A DNA stretch of 64,000 nt from Eublepharis macularius (GCF_028583425.1 NC_072795.1:68896001-68960000); one strand, 5' to 3'; positions 34,250 through 47,570 are shown, counted from the first letter of the stretch. Numbers and translations: made by a program. Notes: generated by a model not told the origin, from the letters alone.

Positions 34250-34470
34250 GGGAGTAAGCCTCATTGAAGAGAGCCAGTGCCTTTTGAACCAATGGAAGTC
34301 TTTTTAATAGTCTTCCAAAGCAGCTCCACATAGACGTTGCTACAGCAGCACAGCTTGGAGGTATAGAATATATGATGACTCACTGTGGCCTCATACAGAG
34401 AGGAAGGCAACCAAATTTGGTGATCATTCAGACTTTGAGGACTAGCAAACCTCATCCACAGAGTCATTAA
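34250..34470 (-). mobile_element. L2-type LINE fragment
   Basis: Plus text caaagcagctccacatagac and gactcactgtggcctcatac corresponds to the complement of the L2 RT C-terminal region, and parallels 50270-50370 and 36845-36910. No open frame. Confidence 0.5.
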
Positions 34471-36844
34471 AATCAACAATAATTGGGCACATTTCCACAT
34501 CACCCAACATCCTGTGCCTGCTTCTGCCAGTTCCAGATGTCTCAGATGACTTGGTTAGCAAAATATTATACTGGATTGCTTAGTAAGGACAGCGCTAAGG
34601 CTTCATCATAAAGTATGAGTAACTCAAGATTATAGCATTATACACCTGGACTATAAGGTCCACATCATACCTCCTGCCTCCATCACTTCCCACAAAATAA
34701 AATCATCTTTTGACATGGGGGGGAACGAGAGAGCTCTCTCTGGCTGCCGACAACCGGACGTGTTAACATAAGCATTTCCAGGTACAATAATGTCAGAGTG
34801 AGAGGGATATTCACACTGAGGAGGGAGCTGGAAGTGATGGTGCAAAGGTCACTTCCTAAATGTGTGTCAGTTTTTCTGTAAAGCTACTAGTGATTCAGCA
34901 GGATTAATATTAGTAATAAAAAGGCAGCCAGGTGATATCACCAAAGGCATCTGGCAGGGCAACATTTCAACCTACCCTACTATGACTCCAGACCATCCCA
35001 TCGTTACTGATGCAACCACCTCTTTTGCCTCTCTGTTATTCCATTAAGATGAATAAGGAAAGATACAGAAACCATATATGCTGCCTTGAGCTGTGTCGCC
35101 CTGAGGAAAGGGAGGCTAAAAATGAAAGCACTAGATAGATCTACAGACCCACCTCATCATCATCCCTGCCCAAATAGCTGACTCTGAAAATTCTAGCAAA
35201 CCTAGCAGGACACAACTAAAAAGTGACAACCAGGTGGCTCAAGTGACATCTGTCTAGAACCTGTTTAAAAAGCTGATTTAGAAATTTTCTTCCACGACTG
35301 AAAAACTGTCTAGATTTGGGAGGAGACTTTTTTGCCTGGCACTCAGTAACACATTTAGAGATCATCCTGACAGCAAGAATGACAGAGATGACATGGGAAA
35401 GTACTCTAGCTGACGTCTTTGCAGACTTGCCAGTGACATCAAACTCCTGGAGGGTCTCCAGCATAGACTGGCCCTGCCCCAGCAATAATAGCTCGTAATC
35501 TTTTGGCTTGTCAGAAAATCTTGTGAGTGACTTTTTCACAGCCATGTTTCCAGCTGTTTAGATTTCCTGGCTTGTAACAAAGCAGCGTGTCTTACTTTTA
35601 CCAGAAGCCTGGCTCAGAGGTCCGCTTAGCTCTAGATGTTGTCAATAGAGAAGGCAGCTCACTCAGGGTCATCAGTTTGCATTCCCAGGCCAGTTCTTCT
35701 AAACAGTGCCTGGATTTTGCACAAAGGGACATTTTCTTTCATTATAGCAATGAAAAAGCCCAACAAAACCTCCTGGGAAAGTTCTGAAACTGCCAAAGCA
35801 AAACCAAATGTTATACTGAAACACCTTGAATGGAACTGGATAGGTATTGGGGCTACTTAGCGTGCACAATTAGGAAGAACATACAGTGATATCAAAGATG
35901 GCTGTGCAGACACTTGTCTTCTCTATATCAGGTCCTGAGGGGCAACATGATTTGTAACACATCTGTCTTGTTCTTTTCAGGGAAGAGCTCACAATTTCTA
36001 CACAGCTTGTCCCATTGCTAAATTGCTATTATAGTAAAGAAGTTTATTTTATTTCCTTCCATATGACTCGGCACCCACATATATATATCAGAATCACATG
36101 CTGTCGAGTGTACCATCCCTTACTAAAGTAAAGTGTAAAGACTTGAGGGATTGGGCTTATTTAGTTATTTTGCAGGATTTATAGTTGCGCTTCTGCAGTA
36201 TAACCATGGTTCCTTTGTTGTTCAATTTTAGGAAACAGGTTAAAATGTTTTTAACATCTCAAGCTTTTAGTTATGATTGTAAGTATATTCTTCTTTATTT
36301 AGTAGCTTGAGTTTTACTGCTGAAAAGTAGGGATGCCAGATAGTCTCTGCAAAAATCCTGGACACAGGGGAAAGGTGGGGGGCAGTACTCACATAACCTA
36401 CTATCCAATCACTCTTGCCAAAACACACTTGCAGTTCTATGGTGTTTGTGTCAAGTGAGTTTTGGCTTCTGCTGATACTTATATTAAGAATTCTTAAATA
36501 GAATTCTTCTTTAGGACAGTAATATTACAGTCAAGACAAAAGTTTCCTTTTCTCTCACTCCAGAGGGTAACCTGTCTGACCTTCCCTGTCAGACTCACAA
36601 ATTCTGTCTGAACAATCCTGTCAGAGACCAACTGTCAGCCTTCAGCTGGGTTCTAACTGACCAATCAAAGAGAAGGGAGCAGCCTCTCATGCAAGCTGTC
36701 CATTCCAAGCAGAGTTAACTCTTTCCCTTCCAGCTCTCTGATTACTGCATTTAGGAAACCTGAGCTTGGAAGCAAAAAGGCAACCAGTGCAGTTGCTGTG
36801 GCACTAGAGCTATGTGTTCCTAGCAGCTAACCCCAAAAGGAATC

Positions 36845-36995
36845 TCATTGCACCTCGTACCTTCAAAGGCAGCCCCATGTACAGCATGTTATGGTAGTCC
36901 AATCTGGTTGATTTATTATTGTACTCTGTCTTGAGAAAATTATTATAAACAAACTATTATTTAAATAAATAAGTAAATAAATAAAATATCTTTAA
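36845..36995 (-). mobile_element. L2-type LINE fragment
   Basis: ttcaaaggcagccccatgta followed by gtagtccaatctgg parallels the L2 copy at 50280-50340. An AT-rich taaataaataagtaaataaa run ends it. Confidence 0.5.
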
Positions 36996-37357
36996 CCCTA
37001 TCCAAACTGGTTGTGGTTGAAAATTGTCCTCTGTTTTGGAAATATTTTCTGTATTTCAAAAAATCCTGCATTTTGGCTTCAACATAACCTATGTATTCAA
37101 ATTTGTCATATAACTTGTCTTACAGGCTTTTTATCTTCCTGGTAACTCTTCCTAATAATAATACCATAATTTTTGTCTATTTCAATCTAGAGGAAAGTAT
37201 TCATGAAAAAAAGTTCTGGCTCATAATTACTTTGTTTAACATCCAAACTAAACGTTTACTCTAATCAGAGTGCAAGTACAAATGCATTATTTTATTATTG
37301 CCATTCCACCTAATAATTTCCCAAGTTTCAAAAGGAAAACAATATAAGAAGTCTCAC

Positions 37358-37442
37358 AGTGCAATCCTAAACAGAGGTAATCCAGTCTAAACATATTGAT
37401 TTCAATAGGCTTTGACTGGTTTAACTCTGTTTAGGATTGCTC
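37358..37442. repeat. Palindromic short element, copy C (best preserved)
   Basis: Starts agtgcaatcctaaacagagg, ends aactctgtttaggattgc. The arms pair over most of their length with a centre of tattgatttcaata, so the whole ~85 bp folds into one hairpin. Confidence 0.8.
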
Positions 37443-38289
37443 CATAATTCCATTTTCTTATTCTGAACACTGCAAAAGTGAATTTTATATCTGTGAGTTC
37501 AATACCTACATTCATTTTGCTGTTGGAGGCATACCACATCTCAAAAACACTGAAATTCATTTTAAAACATTCCTTCAGAATATTCTAGGTTTTTAAAGAA
37601 ATCACCCTTTAAAAAATCAGATTTCTACAGCTAGAGACAGTATATTGAACACGTTTCACACCAGCTTTTATTTCAAGTTCTTTGCTCCTAGATCTTGTTC
37701 ATACAATCTCATTCTAATAATTACATGTAATTAATCATCATGATAGCCATAGGGGAGAGGGACCTAGAAAATGTGGATCATCGGGTAACTTAAACAAATG
37801 GGAATCAGAACAGTCCAGAATTCTGTGTAATTAGTATTTTTCCACCACTCTAGCAGGCAGGGCTGCCAATTGGCCTAGAGAAAAAATGCCCTGTCCCTTT
37901 AATAGAGGCTTATGGGAGTGCCATGAAAAACCTTCAATTGCCAGTTTCCACACATTAAGCCTCTATACTCAAAAGTAAATCGAACTAACTTCAATGGGTA
38001 TAGTAAATATGCTTTGGGTTGCTGCTTTATTGTCCCAAGTTTATCACCTCTTTTCCTACTATATAGCTGATCCATGTTTACCACTTACAAGCTCCATAGC
38101 CTGTTTTAGGTGAACAGAAAGCATCTGTTTCCAATCTACTGTTCCTTTATCTTCCTATAGACCTCACAATTACTTAGATGTATATGGCAAATACAGGTGA
38201 AATTAAGCACTTTTATGCCCAATAACTTTATCTGAATGGGGAATTTAGGCACAGGGTTAAAGCTTTTTCACTAAAACGAATGGAGTTTA

Positions 38290-39515
38290 AAGGTGTTGGA
38301 CATTAGTTGGATTGTGCCCTGTTAGAGTGTGCCAGCCTCACCAGGAATAAAATTGACAATAAAGCAGGTGAGAACAGATGAGAAGCATAATCTTAAGAAC
38401 CATGGGATAAGAGGATAGGTTTTCTTATGGATTAAAAGTTGGTTAAACAGGAAGCAGAGAATAGGAACTAATAGGCAGTTCTCGCAATGGAAAGAGGTGA
38501 GCGGTAGGCCCCACAAGAATCAGTACTGGTGCCATTTATTTTGTTCACAGTTGATTTGGAATTGGAGCAGTTTAGCAAATAAGTTCACAGATGATACCAA
38601 ATGATTCAGAATGGTGAAAACCAAGGCAGATCGTGAAAAGGTATGGAATTGGGATAAAAGTCCAACAACATGGCAAATGAAATTCAATGTTTGTAAGCAT
38701 ATGGTGATGCACACTGGAACAAAAAAATCCTGACATTAAATATATGCTGATGAGGTCTGAACTGGCAGAGACCAAGACTGAGGTTGTAGTAGAAAACTTA
38801 ATGAAAAGGCCAACTTGGTTTGCGACAGTAATGAGAAAGGCAAACTCTGTGCTCAGGATTTTAAGATTCAGATTGAAAATAAAACAGCTGATATCTAATG
38901 CTCTTGTATAGAGCTATGGTGCAGCCTCATTTGGAATATTGTGTACATTTCTGGTCTCCATATCTCAGGATATAGTAGAGCTGGAAAAAATACAAAAGAA
39001 GACAACCAAGATGATTAAGGAGCTGGAGGACTTTTCCTATGCGGAAAGACTGAAGAGTCTGGGACTTTTCAGTCTAAAAAAATGGTTAAGAGGAGACCCA
39101 ATAAAGATTTATGAAATTATACATATCATTGAGGAAGTGGACAGAGAGGGCTTTCCCCCCTCTCCCATATAGCTAGAATTCAGGGGCACCCAATAATGTT
39201 GATGGGCAGTAGGTTCAGGACTGACAAAGTACTTTATTACTCAAAGAGTAATTCACATTTGGGATTCACTCCATAACATGTATCAATGGCAACTAATTAA
39301 GTGGATTCTAAAGGGGATTAGCCAAATTAATGGAGGCTGAGTCCATCAACAGCTATTAGCCACAATGACTAATCAGATCCTCCTGTATAATGTCACTGCT
39401 GGGAGGACAACCGTAAGACTGTCAGAGGCATATGGTTAGCCACTGTGTGACAGAACACTGGCCTATATGGGCCATTCATCTGATCCAGCACAGCTGCTCC
39501 TATGTTCAGTGTAAA
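38290..39515 (+). mobile_element. Degenerate CR1 LINE
   Basis: Plus strand, frame broken by several indels and stops. RT motif C is seen as KFTDDTK near 38583-38603, followed by a stop. C-terminal matches include MVQPHLEYC-like text near 38920-38940, KIQKKTTKMIKELEDFSYAERLKSLGLFSL (38990-39080) and RGDPIKIYEII. The 3' UTR ends gatccagcacagctgctcct atgttc (39480-39507), the CR1-type terminus. Older than the minus-strand CR1 at 55949-57550. Confidence 0.85.
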
Positions 39516-40529
39516 CCATCCTGGGATGGGCTACAGATTCCAGAAGGGGCAGCAGATTCATTAGCTCCAGTTCAGACCTGGATGGGCCGTGAATATGAGT
39601 GTCATTTTAGCTCTTCACTTAAGGTATTAAAGTGGGGAAAAAGGGCAGTGCTATTTGGCAAAAGGCAGGTTCTTTCTCAAAAAATGCTTTACAAACATAC
39701 CATCCTGCAGGATGTTTTTGTTGCATGGTCCCCCCCCCCCCTCAATTACTGGTTGCATGCTTCAGGAGCTTTCTGCTTAAAAAACAAAATTCAGGTGTTT
39801 GGCATATTTACTCTGAACCACTAATAAAAGGCTAATTCCCTTTTTTAAAAAACCTTAAACACTGCTCTGGGAAGTGGCTTCATGACTGTCATAAAGGTCA
39901 GTCAATCAGCACTATACACAGGCAACTTTCAGTAGAAACAGAAATAATGAATTAAATAATTAATATATTCACACAAAACACATAATTGATGCCTGAGGCA
40001 AAAAACAAGATGTCAGCTCTACGGGACACATCAAAGCACTTGATTAGACAGACACATTAACACAGCATTGTGAACTGCCTTCTAGCAACCCTGCTCTGTG
40101 AACTGTTTCCTTTTTGTATAGACACACGGTTGTGAAGCGGAAGCGACATAAAATGGCTGTTGACAAAGAAACAGCCTATAGATGGTATAAAAGCCAGCTG
40201 TTTCCTGCCAAGAATGCCTATATATCTGAGTACCAAATACTATTAAACTCTGTTCCATAATTACCTAATAGGAAATGGATTTTAGATGGCAAATGACATC
40301 ATCCAGAGTTTGTTTGCATCAATCCCATTGGTAGTTAAAAGAGAAGTTGTCTATCTCTAAAATATAGGGAACAAAAGCAAGCAGCACTCGTCACTCTTGC
40401 GGGATTTATTCAGGGGGATTTACCATATTGCTGATCTACCAGCACCACTTGGAAAAGCACATTCAGTGATGGCGGCAACCAAAAGTTTCTTCTACTTTGC
40501 TTTCTAGGAATGTACTTTAACTATTCGCT

Positions 40530-40690
40530 TTTTAAAATCATTTTTAGCCCACCTTTCCTCAAGGCAGGTTACAGTAATCTAATTTACAAAACTAAATAGT
40601 ACACAATAAAATACCATTCCCTGATAGAAAAACAGCCTCCAGTAACAGAAAGATACCCTACGTGTTAAAAGCACTTTTAAATTTCCTGTA
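40530..40690 (-). mobile_element. Possible L2-type 3' end fragment
   Basis: tagcccacctttcctcaagg caggttacag and the following a-rich, 'aataaaatacc' text resembles complemented L2 3' ends. Weak. Confidence 0.35.
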
Positions 40691-43162
40691 AGCAGTTTTC
40701 CCAAAGCAACAGCTCTGCAGCGTAACCAACAATTGGCCTGACAATATATAACAGAACAAAAAAAGGTTAATAAGCGATGGTGCTGTGAGAAAAATATTTT
40801 TTATAAACTTGACGACCCCTCTGCGTTTCGCCTATGCAAGGGAACCAATCCTTTTTTCTTTTTTTTTGCCTTTTTTTGTTCTGCTTATTGGTGAGGCCCT
40901 CTCTTTTGGATTAATGTATATAGGCCAATAGCTTTCCCTAAAAGAATCATACAGAAGATGGTCTGGTGCTGGAAAGAAGACAGAAAGGAAGTTCTCTCTC
41001 ATGCATACAGGCACTCAGGGCTGAGTGCAAACATGTGAAACTGTAATTAAACTATGGTTCATGTGATCATCTGAGCATGGACCACTCCAATAATTATGGT
41101 TATTTAAGATAGGTCAGACTAGGATCTAAAACCATTGTCTGAGGTTGGTTTATTAATCATAGTTCATCTTAACCATGGTTCTGCAAGATATACAAAGAGA
41201 AACATCAATCCTAGCTTGTTCCTCAGTGCAGCCCAGGATACTAGCTAGATCACTGCAGGGGTGGTAGAGAAAATTGTGACAGTGACAAAACCAGTCTTTG
41301 TCAGAGCACTCCAAAATCTAAATGATCACCTGCAAGCCAACTCCCAGTTTCACAAATAAACCACAGTTAAAATAAGCCATGCTTTTTGCAATATGTCTAA
41401 ACTGGTTCTTCAAAGGAGCACAACAAGCACCACTCAGGTAAGCTGATGCGAACAAACAGTACCAGAGCCTCCACTTTTCTTTAAAGGCACTTCACACACT
41501 GGCTCCCTCTTCTCTGTAACGCTCCTTAGTCCAACTTCTTATTTATTTATCATATTTCTAGCCAGGCTCCCCTTCACACCAATTAACATGGCATACAGAA
41601 TACTGTATTTGTATCAAAAGGAAGACTAGATTTTTTTCCCTGTGGGCTGTCAAGAAAAAGATTGCATTCAAGTACAAGTATTTACAGTAATAAAAAACAT
41701 TTTGGGTACAACATTTTTAGGTGGTCATCTTTCTTTCAGATAAGGACAGAAGACAAAATGACTCTGTAAACATGTACATGACAGGGGCAACTGTTCACAT
41801 AGTTTTAAAGAAAATCAATTTTGTTTCCAGTCTACTTGTTACCTCAGGCCCTGTTTTTCAGAAATATGTTATTTATTTATACAGCTTTATAGATGTACAT
41901 GGCACTTGGCAGCATAATTTTTTACAAAGCTTGCCCCAAATAGACTATAATCTAAACTTTGACAGTGGAAAGAGAAAAGAGAGTGGGGAGGGACAGGAGA
42001 GGTGAGAGATGAATTTGAACAAGTGCAGCTATACACACTAAGGGTGTGTTCTGGTCAGGGATGTCTCCAGTATCTCCTGGAATCATGAAACTCAGCATAT
42101 ACATATATTTTTGTGGGTGTTGCTGAATCACACTCACAAATATTTGAGCATGCTGCACCCTATATGAATCCTCCTCCTCCTCCTCTCCCCATTCTCCAAA
42201 CATCTGAGAGAAAGTGAGAGATAAGAGCTAGTAATTACCATGCTGAAAGTAACCCCATCACAATGTTGACCTTGGGTGGAAAAAATGCCACAGACCGATC
42301 TTTTCCCCCAGCACTGGCAAAATCAAGTTTTGCACATTGCAGCAGTGAGATATTTAAAACCAGACTGAACAAAGCACATGAAAAAGGCCTGAAGGGAATC
42401 ATGTTATAATGACAGCTGGATTCACTTAGCCAGTGCTAATGTACAGAATTGGGGGAAAGGCATACAAGTAAATGCATTTGGCCTGAGGCTGCAGATGCGT
42501 TTTGATCACTCCTTCTCAGCATGAATCTTGAAGATCATGTTAAATGCTACACATGAAAACACTCCCAAAAAGCCCAGACAGTCAATACAGATTTGATAGA
42601 TCAACCTGGTAGGAGTGTAGGAAATTAAAGGGCACCCTTCAGGGAGCTTGCATGGGAAGAAGAGGGTCAGAAACCCAAATTATGTTGTAACAATGTACAG
42701 TAATTCATGTTGAAGCATGAAATGGTTTCCAATAGTATTAGTATCAGTATCACCAGGCTGCTGTATTATTGGCAGAAGTCTAAGGTGTCTGCATGACCAT
42801 TAAATCAGAATCATCCCACAGAACTTTGAGATCATTTTGCTAAGACAGCAAGCTTCTAGTCTCCATGGTTACAGAGAATTAATGGAACAGATGGATGCAT
42901 TTCCCATAGACTCTCTGCTCCAGAACTCTGTTGCCCCAAAAGAGTTGTGATCTTTTTCACCCAGTCCTTGAAAAAACAAATAGACCCTTCCCCCACAGGT
43001 TACTGATGTAACTGGTGATAGTTTGCTCACTTTGCAAGGGGGAATTTAAAACTTGCACAGAATGATAAAGGTTTGACTGATATCAGGCCCACTCAGCCTT
43101 AATAATTTTCAAACACATGCTGCTTTTCTTTTCATTCCATATAAGAACAGAGCAAAATTAAT

Positions 43163-43251
43163 AGTGCAGTCTTAAGCAGGTCTACTGATAATCTTAACCA
43201 ACTGTACTCAGCGGGGCTTACTCCTAGGAAAATGTTTTTAGGATTGCACTG
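43163..43251. repeat. Palindromic short element, copy D
   Basis: agtgcagtcttaagcaggtc ... tttttaggattgcactg. Ends are complementary, the interior diverged. Confidence 0.65.
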
Positions 43252-43717
43252 TTATTCATCTAGTTACCATCTGTGACCCATAACAGAAACCCCCATCTTC
43301 ATTCTGAGCTAATGAATGTTGAATATATTACAGAGTTTCTGGAATAAAGCCAAATGCCTTAAGAACAGCTCTCACTCCATCCCAGTAGTGCAATGGTTCA
43401 TACAAGCTGTTAGTGAAAGCGATGAAGATCAATACACATGAGGTTATCAGCATTTGTATATGAGCATGAGCAATATATTCAGTTACTTCCATCTAAACCC
43501 CTTGAAATCTATGGTCTTAGGCTGCAATATATAGGATTGCACTGTTAAGATTATTAGGTGCAGCAAGACTGTTTGAGCCTCACTGCTGCTCATGTATAAG
43601 AAAGATCATGAGCCATGTACTAATATAATGCTCTATCAAATAAATTAATGACTACATGGTAATTACTGAAGTCCTCTATTTGCTGTCATTTACTCCAATA
43701 TTTCTACCATCTAGATC

Positions 43718-43905
43718 TGGATAGCCCAGGAGAGCCTGATCTTGTCAGATCTCAGAAGGTAAGCAACATTGGCCTTGGTTAGTAATTGGATGGGAGACCT
43801 CCAACGAAGACCAGCGTTGCACAGGCAGGCAATGGCAAACCACCTCTGTTAGTCACTTGCTCTGAAAACCCCAGCAGGGGTCGCCATAAGTCAGCTATGA
43901 CTTGA
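43718..43905 (+). repeat. 5S rRNA-derived SINE (copy 4)
   Basis: 5S-like gatcttgtcagatctcagaa, ggccttggttagtaattgga and tgggagacctcc, then caggcaatggcaaaccacct, tgaaaaccccagcaggggtc and gccataagtcagctatgact. Complete, with both control-box region and tail. Confidence 0.9.
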
Positions 43906-45651
43906 AGGGAAGATTTCATTTTCAAGGTTGGGGTTACATCTTGTTTCTTCTTTGGACAAAAAAGTACAGCATTCTGGGCTCCTTTTCAACCCTCTATGAT
44001 AGCAGCTGCTGTGAGCCGATCTATGATAGCTTATCCAGTGACTCGGGCAAACTTGGAAGCATCAAAAGCCCTACTGATGTTTATCTATAAGCTGGCAACC
44101 ATATGTGGGTCAAAGATCAAGTTCACAAATTGGTCTTGTTAACTTGCCAAATTAAATTTACAGAAACCAAAGTATCTGAAAGGAGCGAACCGGAGATGTG
44201 GGAGAGACAACAGGACTCATGATCATTTCTGAACTCCAATGCATGCTTGAGATGCCCAGTTGGTGAGCTGGCACTGGAAGGGGTACAAAGCCTCTGCAGC
44301 CATTTCTCCCTTCTCAAAGACTCCGCATGTTGTTTCAGTGCAATGCAAAGAACAATTTCCTAGGAGTAAATCCTGCTGAATAAATCTGAATAGGATTCTG
44401 AGTAGACCTGCTCAGGATCACTCTCTTTGTCTTCCTGACTATTTCAGATCAGTTCAGCTTAAAGCCATTAAAATTATAAAATTAGCACAATTCCTAACTA
44501 CCTGCTAAGAAATAGATGAAGGGGAGAGCGGTATATCATTGAGTGGACAGGAACAGAGTACTGACCAAACAATGCAGAACTGCAGCAAAATAGTTCACCC
44601 ACATCTCTCCCTTAGCCTGGAGTATCATAAAAACATGATAAGGATTCCGGCAAAATATCCATTCTTTATCCAGTGGCAGGTGGCTTTGAAATCTGATTCC
44701 AAACCGGCCATCTCTTTCCTCTCCTGGGATAAAACACAGTTTTTATGAGAAATAATACATTCTTTGTGAGCATCTGAACTACCTGTTATAGATGCTTGCA
44801 AGAAGGCATCGTTGTTGGTATGACAACTCCATTGACTTTAGTATGTCAGAGAAGTTGAATCCCCCACGTCATCCCAACAATGGTGCCCTTTTGCAGGAAT
44901 CTATTCTTAAGTGAAGCGAAGTAGGTTGGGGTTTTTCAGCCACTGCCTCCAAACTTGTCCCTCCCCCTGAAGGTGACAATGGCGCCATCTTCACAGGCCT
45001 TTCAGACTAATCTACAACAATTTCTGATTGTATTTAGTTTTATTGTTAGCTGCTTTGGCTAACTAAAGCACTAAACCAATCAATCAATAATACCAACTAC
45101 TGTGTTCTTGTCATGTCTGTGTTGGTGTCCTGGCCTGCTCCCCACAGGAGCCCAGCAAGCTCTGCATACTGAATGAGCTGGCTCAGCTACAGAGAAGAAC
45201 TGAAGGTTCATCAACAGTCACTGCCCAGGATCTTCGATGTGCAGGTTAACTGCCAGCCAGAAGTACACACAGAGCAATCAAGACATCCACTTAGGGCAGA
45301 GGCAAAGCCCTTAAAGGCAGGTTCCAGTGTCCTCCCCTGGATCTGTAAGGCTCAAGGTGTTGTCCAGGAAATGTCCTACTGAGTTTTAGAGGAGCAGAGA
45401 GAAGAAATATAGTGTGCCATGAGAGGACAACAGAAGGCACCCAGTTGCAGTCATGCCAGATGTGCCTGTTTGGTCACGCAAACCCAGATGGTTCACATAA
45501 AACAAGATATGCCTTTCACCCATCTTGTCATGATGAATGGGAAGGGCAAATAATGATCAGTCAACTGGACTATGGAGACTCAGAGTATACCTAAAGATCA
45601 CCTCAACCAACCTCCCGTATCAAACATGTCACCCAAATCTAGCATAATTTC

Positions 45652-45764
45652 AGGTGGGTAGTTGTGTCGGTCTATAGTAGAAAAGCTAGATTTGGGTCCA
45701 GTAGCACCTTAAAGATTAACTAGATTTTCAGTTCTAGTTGATCTTTAAGGTGCCACTGGACCCC
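45652..45764. repeat. PLE terminal fragments in inverted arrangement
   Basis: caggtgggtagttgtgtcgg...gggtccagtagcaccttaaa is the complement of the PLE end at 33300-33385. It is followed at once by the plus-oriented end. The junction is a hairpin: 45694-45723 pairs with 45734-45763 (28 of 30 positions) around a 10-base loop. A perfect 13 bp inverted pair acccaaatctagc / gctagatttgggt also brackets the left part. Confidence 0.65.
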
Positions 45765-46276
45765 AAAATTGAAATCCGAGCATGTCATTCACACAGAGTA
45801 GAAATTAGTAAAATGTAGTGTGGTGGATGGGAAATACTATTTCATGTAGCCTTCTACATTGTCCTATATTATACCAGAAGAGGCTTGTTTTACCCCACCC
45901 CCGGTGTGCTTTTGATACCACCTTGCCAGTGACTTGTCCTCACTGGATGAGTTTAAAGTGTCCAGAGCATATATTCTGTTATTCAGAACTGTATACCAGA
46001 GCGGTGATTCCACAGAGTCAACATGCTTGCAAAAAGCCCTTTGGCTGACCTATAAAGGTGTTCACCGGGTTCAGGAGTGGGGCACAGCACAAGCCCCAGA
46101 AACCCTATCCCACCTGCCTCCCTTTCCAAGTAATTTCTCAGGCACTCTGAAGTCATAAATCCCACAGTTAACTGGTAAAACTCATCTAGGATGATACCCG
46201 CTGCCAGGAGAGACAGCATCTGCAAACTGGACAGCCTCAGGTCACCGGCAAGCCTTACTCTGCCTTCTGTACTCAC

Positions 46277-46348
46277 ATAGTGCTTGGAGGGATTTCGCCT
46301 TTTTTCTACGTCCACTACATTTGCATCCAGCACGCCGCAGGACAGCAT
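46277..46348 (-). CDS. SH3PXD2A: SH3PXD2A (TKS5) coding exon 1, start of PX domain
   Basis: Start codon at 46348-46346 in a good context (A at -3, gacgaagATGc). An in-frame TAA lies about 63 bp upstream, and no other in-frame ATG lies between. 24 codons follow, reading MLSCGVLDANVVDVEKRRNP then SKHY, ending at donor TAT|gtgagt. The VVDVEKRRNPSKHY part is diagnostic of TKS5, while residues 3-10 differ from the mammalian N-terminus as I recall it. This is the start of the long, PX-containing isoform, the form linked to membrane recruitment by phosphoinositides. Reading past the donor gives non-homologous STEGRV, which confirms the splice. Exon 2 at 5389-5469 continues in phase 0. Confidence 0.95.
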
Positions 46349-47570
46349 CTTCGTCCCCAGGAAAGCCAGGAAACGCAAACAGAGTCCAGATGTATCCTTG
46401 TATTATGATGAGTGCGCTTATTTTTTCAGGAGGGCTCCTCAGCACTCAAGGAGGATTTCCTAGGGAGCTGCTCTCCTCCCCCTTCTCTTCGCTCCCCGCA
46501 CGAGAAGGCAAGCCAAAGTTCCCGAGCCTTTCGAGAGGTGATGCTTTTCTTTTGAACTGAGTTACGCGGGGAAATACACAAATAGTCAAGAGGGCGGTCG
46601 CGTGCGCGCGCGCATAGGCACATGCACGAGCCCTTTCCAGTGGGAAGGAGAGCAGAGGTGCGTTCAGTCCCTTTCCTGCGAGCTTAAATCTTTTATTCTG
46701 GTGCAATACGCCTCGGCTGATTCAGGTTGCATTTATGCTGTGGATGGAGGGGGGCTCTCTAGCCAGCATTTGGGAGCAGGCGGGCCACGTTCTGGAAGTC
46801 CCCTTTGCAGACCTCTTGCACGTTCGTCTCGCCTTCTTTCTCCTTCTGTCTTTCCTCCGCAGAGTCGCTGCTCTGTTGTTATCTTCGGCCCCGGCTCCTT
46901 GCCTAGCCCTGGCAGATCTTTGGCAAAGCTCCCTGGTGCAGCTGCTACTTCTGCAGCCGCCCCCGGGGAAGGAAGGAGGGGGGAGGCGGCAGGCAGCGGG
47001 CTGGCTCGGGCAGGGAGAGGCGTGTGCGCGGCTCCCTTCCCGGGCTCTCCTTTCGCCTCCTGCCGCCGTGATCTTCGCTCGGCCCTGAACAAGGCGAGGG
47101 GGCTGGCGGCGGGGCGGGCTGGAGACTGGGGTGGGGGCGGCTGAGTGGGCTGGCGCGGCGGCTGGGAGGGGAGGGGGCCTCTGTCCTAACCGGCCCGGAG
47201 ATCAGAAAGGGGAGCGGGCGATCACCTCTCCACACCCAAGCCCCGGGGGCGCTGGGCGGGGGAGGAAGCCGGCCCCGTCGGCTCCTCCCTCAGAACAACT
47301 TGGGCTGGCTGGAAAAGTTCCTCCGGGATAGCCAGGGGAGAAAGGCTCCAATCGCCGCTGGAAACCGCCCAAGCTGTCAGCAGAAGGGGAGATCTCCTGT
47401 TTTGGACATGTTCCCTTTTTGGGAGCGCAGCCCTCGGACGAGGGAAGGCGGCTTGCGAGGGCTGTTCTCGATTGCCGGTTCTTTCCAGTCGCCCCCGAAG
47501 TTCAGTGTTGGATACCGTTTCCATTTTTGCCCCGGACGAGGGATTCCCACCACATCTGGTTATTTGAATA
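46349..47570 (-). promoter_or_regulatory. SH3PXD2A: CpG-island promoter and 5'UTR of SH3PXD2A
   Basis: From about 46560 to 47560 the sequence is markedly GC-rich with many CpGs (for example gcgtgcgcgcgcgc at 46600 and dense CpG at 47090-47280), in sharp contrast to the AT-rich surroundings. It begins roughly 150-200 bp upstream of the start codon of a minus-strand gene. I see no TATA box, as expected for a broad CpG promoter. The transcription start cannot be fixed by eye, nor can I exclude an upstream noncoding exon. Long open frames here on both strands (up to 180 codons) are compositional, caused by scarcity of AT-rich stop codons. Confidence 0.8.

Noticed and set aside
46277..46378. Longer exon 1 starting from a TTG at 46378
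   Set aside because: The ATG at 46348 aligns exactly with the TKS5 N-terminus, has a good context and gives the expected 24 codons. The upstream frame meets TAA with no other ATG.
46602..47144. 180-codon plus-strand open frame and overlapping frames in the CpG island
   Set aside because: GC-rich DNA rarely contains stop codons, frames are open on both strands, and there is no domain or splice evidence.
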